Shown: piece after piece, positions 62,560-64,000 of the stretch | Numbering within the stretch: the stretch's first letter is position 1 | How the letters are laid out: the number at the start of each line of letters is the position of its first letter | Origin: Lumbricus rubellus | Taxonomy: Eukaryota; Annelida; Clitellata; Crassiclitellata; Lumbricidae | NCBI GenBank assembly: GCA_945859605.1 | Contig: OX243821.1 | Location: 21,134,373 to 21,198,372 of the forward strand | Length of the DNA: 64,000 nucleotides | Direction of reading: 5' to 3' | Notes under the pieces: model-generated | What the model was told of the DNA's origin: nothing | The model's database searches: none | What the model saw: the letters and a program-made list of their open reading frames with translations, nothing else | Program-made: the position numbers and the translations under genes

Positions 62560-64000
62560 ATTACTGGGACTGGATACCCAAGAGCCCACTGTTCTTGAGG
62601 AGCAGTTCAGAAATTTTGTGGCCGCGCAAAGTCGGCCTTGAATAAGATGGAAAATGCTGCATTCCCGACTGATTTCAATGCTATGTAATTCGAACGAAGG
62701 ACCGCTTTCGAGCGATTTTGGAGAGTTGGCGTTACTTTCAAAGCGCCGCCACAAAATCGTGATTACTGGGACTGGATACCCAAGAGCCCACTGTTCTTGA
62801 GGAGCAGTTCAGAAATTTTGTGGCCGCGCAAAGTCTGCCTTGAATAAGATGGAAAATGCTGCAAGCCTGACTGATTTCAATGCTATGTAATTCGAACAAT
62901 TGGACGGCTTTAGAGTGATTTTGGAGGTTTGACGTGAATATCAAAGCGCCGCCACAAAATCTTGATTACTGGGACTGGATACCTAAGAGCCCACTGTTCT
63001 TGAGGAGCAGTTCAGAAATTTTGTGGCCGAGCAAAGTCTGCCTTGAATAAGATGGAAAATGCTGCAATCCCGACTGATTTCAATGCTATGTAATTCGAAC
63101 GATGGACCGCTTTCGAACGATTTTGGAGAGTTGGCGTTACTTTCAAAGCGCCGCCCCAAAATCGTGATTACCGGGACTGGATACCCAAGAGCCCACTGTT
63201 CTTGAGGAGCAGCTCAGAAATTTTGTGGCCGCGCAAAGTCGGCCTTGAATAAGATGGAAAATGCTGCAATCCTGACCGATTTCAATGCTATGTAATTCGA
63301 ACAATTGGACGGCTTTCGAGTGATTTTGGGGGCTTGACGTGACTTTCAAAGCGCCGCCACAAAATCGTGATTACTGGGACTTGATACCCAAGAGCCCACT
63401 GTTCTTGAGGAGCAGTTCAGAAATTTTGTGGCCGCGCAAAGTCGGCCTTGAATAAGATGGAAAATGCTGCAATCCTGACTGATTTCAATGCTATGTAAAT
63501 CGAACGATGGACGGCTTTCGAGTAAATTTGGAAGCTTGGCGAGACTTTCAAAGCGCCGCCACAAAATCGTGATTACTGGGACTGGATACCCAAGAGCCCA
63601 CTGTTCTTGAGGAGCAGCTCAGAAATTTTGTGGCCGCGCAAAGTCTGCCTTGAAAAAGATGGAAAATGCGGCAATCTTGACTGATTTCAATGCTAAATGT
63701 AATTCCAACAATTGGACGGCTTTCGAGTGATTTTGGGGGCTTGACGTGAATTTCAAAGCGCCGCCACAAAATCTTGATTACTGGGACTGGATACCCAAGA
63801 GCCCACTGATCTTGAGGAGCAGCTCAGAAATTTTGTGGCCGCGCAAAGTCTGCCTTGAATAAGATGGAAAATGCTGCAATCCTGACTGATTTCAATGCTA
63901 TGTAATTCGAACGATGGACCGCTTTCGAGCGATTTTGGAGATTTGGCGTTACTTTCAAGGTGCCGCCACAAAATCGTGATTACTGGGACTGGATACCCAA
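62560..64000 (+). repeat. Further partial copy of the 25-monomer HOR, running off the window
   Basis: The order to the window end matches about 49,384-50,824 (offset 13,176) and 54,451-55,891 (offset 8,109), including GAGTAAATTTGG near 63,511 and CAAGGTGCCGCC near 63,957. The array continues in this family beyond the window. Confidence 0.88.

Larger units (their letters stand above)
1..64000 (+). repeat. Satellite array of ~202-bp monomers, all in one orientation
   Basis: The whole window is made of head-to-tail copies of one monomer of about 202 bp. Taking GCTCAGAAAT as monomer start, copies begin at 1, 203, 405 and so on, giving about 316 monomers. Length classes come from small recurrent indels: 202 bp is the base form, CAATTGG instead of CGATGG adds 1, GCTAAATG instead of GCTATG adds 2, and AATCCGACGG removes 1. 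Every copy I read is in the same orientation. No stretch of non-satellite DNA interrupts the array. The consensus has 98 G+C in 202 bp. The array is eukaryotic satellite DNA by its architecture; a centromeric or pericentromeric location is inference. I do not recognise the family by name. Confidence 0.98.

Noticed and set aside
134..63971. About 200 minus-strand open frames of 61-91 codons, one in most monomers, with very similar predicted peptides
   Set aside because: Those I checked all start at TTG, not ATG. Each is about as long as or slightly longer than the 202-bp monomer, overlaps its neighbour, and changes frame with every monomer. The similarity is that of the repeat itself. There is no sign of selection on protein, introns, or a terminator.
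1..64000. CRISPR array
   Set aside because: The repeat unit is about 202 bp with no unique spacers between conserved short repeats. Variation is scattered point changes across the whole unit, and there are no cas genes.
1..64000. Ribosomal, tRNA or 5S gene cluster in tandem
   Set aside because: I see no tRNA fold, 5S internal promoter boxes or rRNA-like conserved segments in the monomer, and no long T-run terminator.
1..64000. Tandem arrays of a virus, plasmid or mobile element with terminal repeats
   Set aside because: No long open frame, long terminal repeat, inverted terminal repeat or target-site duplication is visible. The monomer is too short and the orientation never changes.

Overview
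The whole 64 kb window is one uninterrupted tandem satellite array. I find no gene, RNA gene, transposable element, CRISPR array or unique sequence in it. The unit is a monomer of about 202 bp (most are 201-205 bp), always in the same orientation, so there are roughly 316 monomers. Both window ends lie inside the array. A homogeneous, one-directional array this long is typical of centromeric, pericentromeric or other heterochromatic satellite DNA in a eukaryotic chromosome. I cannot name the species. The consensus monomer is about 48.5% GC and has 12 CpG where about 11.8 are expected, so CpG is not depleted. That argues against a heavily CpG-methylated germline such as a typical vertebrate and fits many invertebrates, but it is weak evidence.

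Above the monomer there is a layered higher-order repeat (HOR) structure. Blocks of many distinguishable monomers recur in the same order at fixed offsets: about 1.01 kb (5 monomers), 1,418 bp (7), 1,619 bp (8), 2,635 bp (13), 4,859 bp (24), 5,063-5,067 bp (25), 5,270 bp (26), 5,704 bp (28) and 6,077 bp (30). The cleanest are a near-identical 6,077-bp pair (33.35-45.50 kb) and a 5.06-kb pair (46.38-56.51 kb).

Layout: 1-2.8 kb is a block related to 14.5-17.2 and 19.4-22.1 kb. 2.8-11.9 kb is a domain with private variants, including a rearranged 281-bp composite unit found five times and nowhere else. 11.9-13.3 kb is a mixed junction. 13.3-25.4 kb holds a 24/25-monomer HOR pair followed by two 5-monomer repeats. 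25.4-45.5 kb is a domain marked by the variant GGCAGCGC, with 5,270-, 1,619- and 6,077-bp repeats. 45.5-64 kb is a domain marked by TTGCCGAGC, with 5,063- and 2,635-bp repeats, and continues past the window end.

Most monomers carry an antisense open frame of 67-73 codons. Every one I checked starts at TTG rather than ATG, overlaps its neighbour and changes frame from monomer to monomer, so I treat these as by-products of the repeat. The points most worth following up are the HOR architecture, the recurrent 5-monomer step, the composite unit, the domain-restricted variants, and a motif matching the CENP-B box core at 8 of 9 fixed positions in about 30 monomers.
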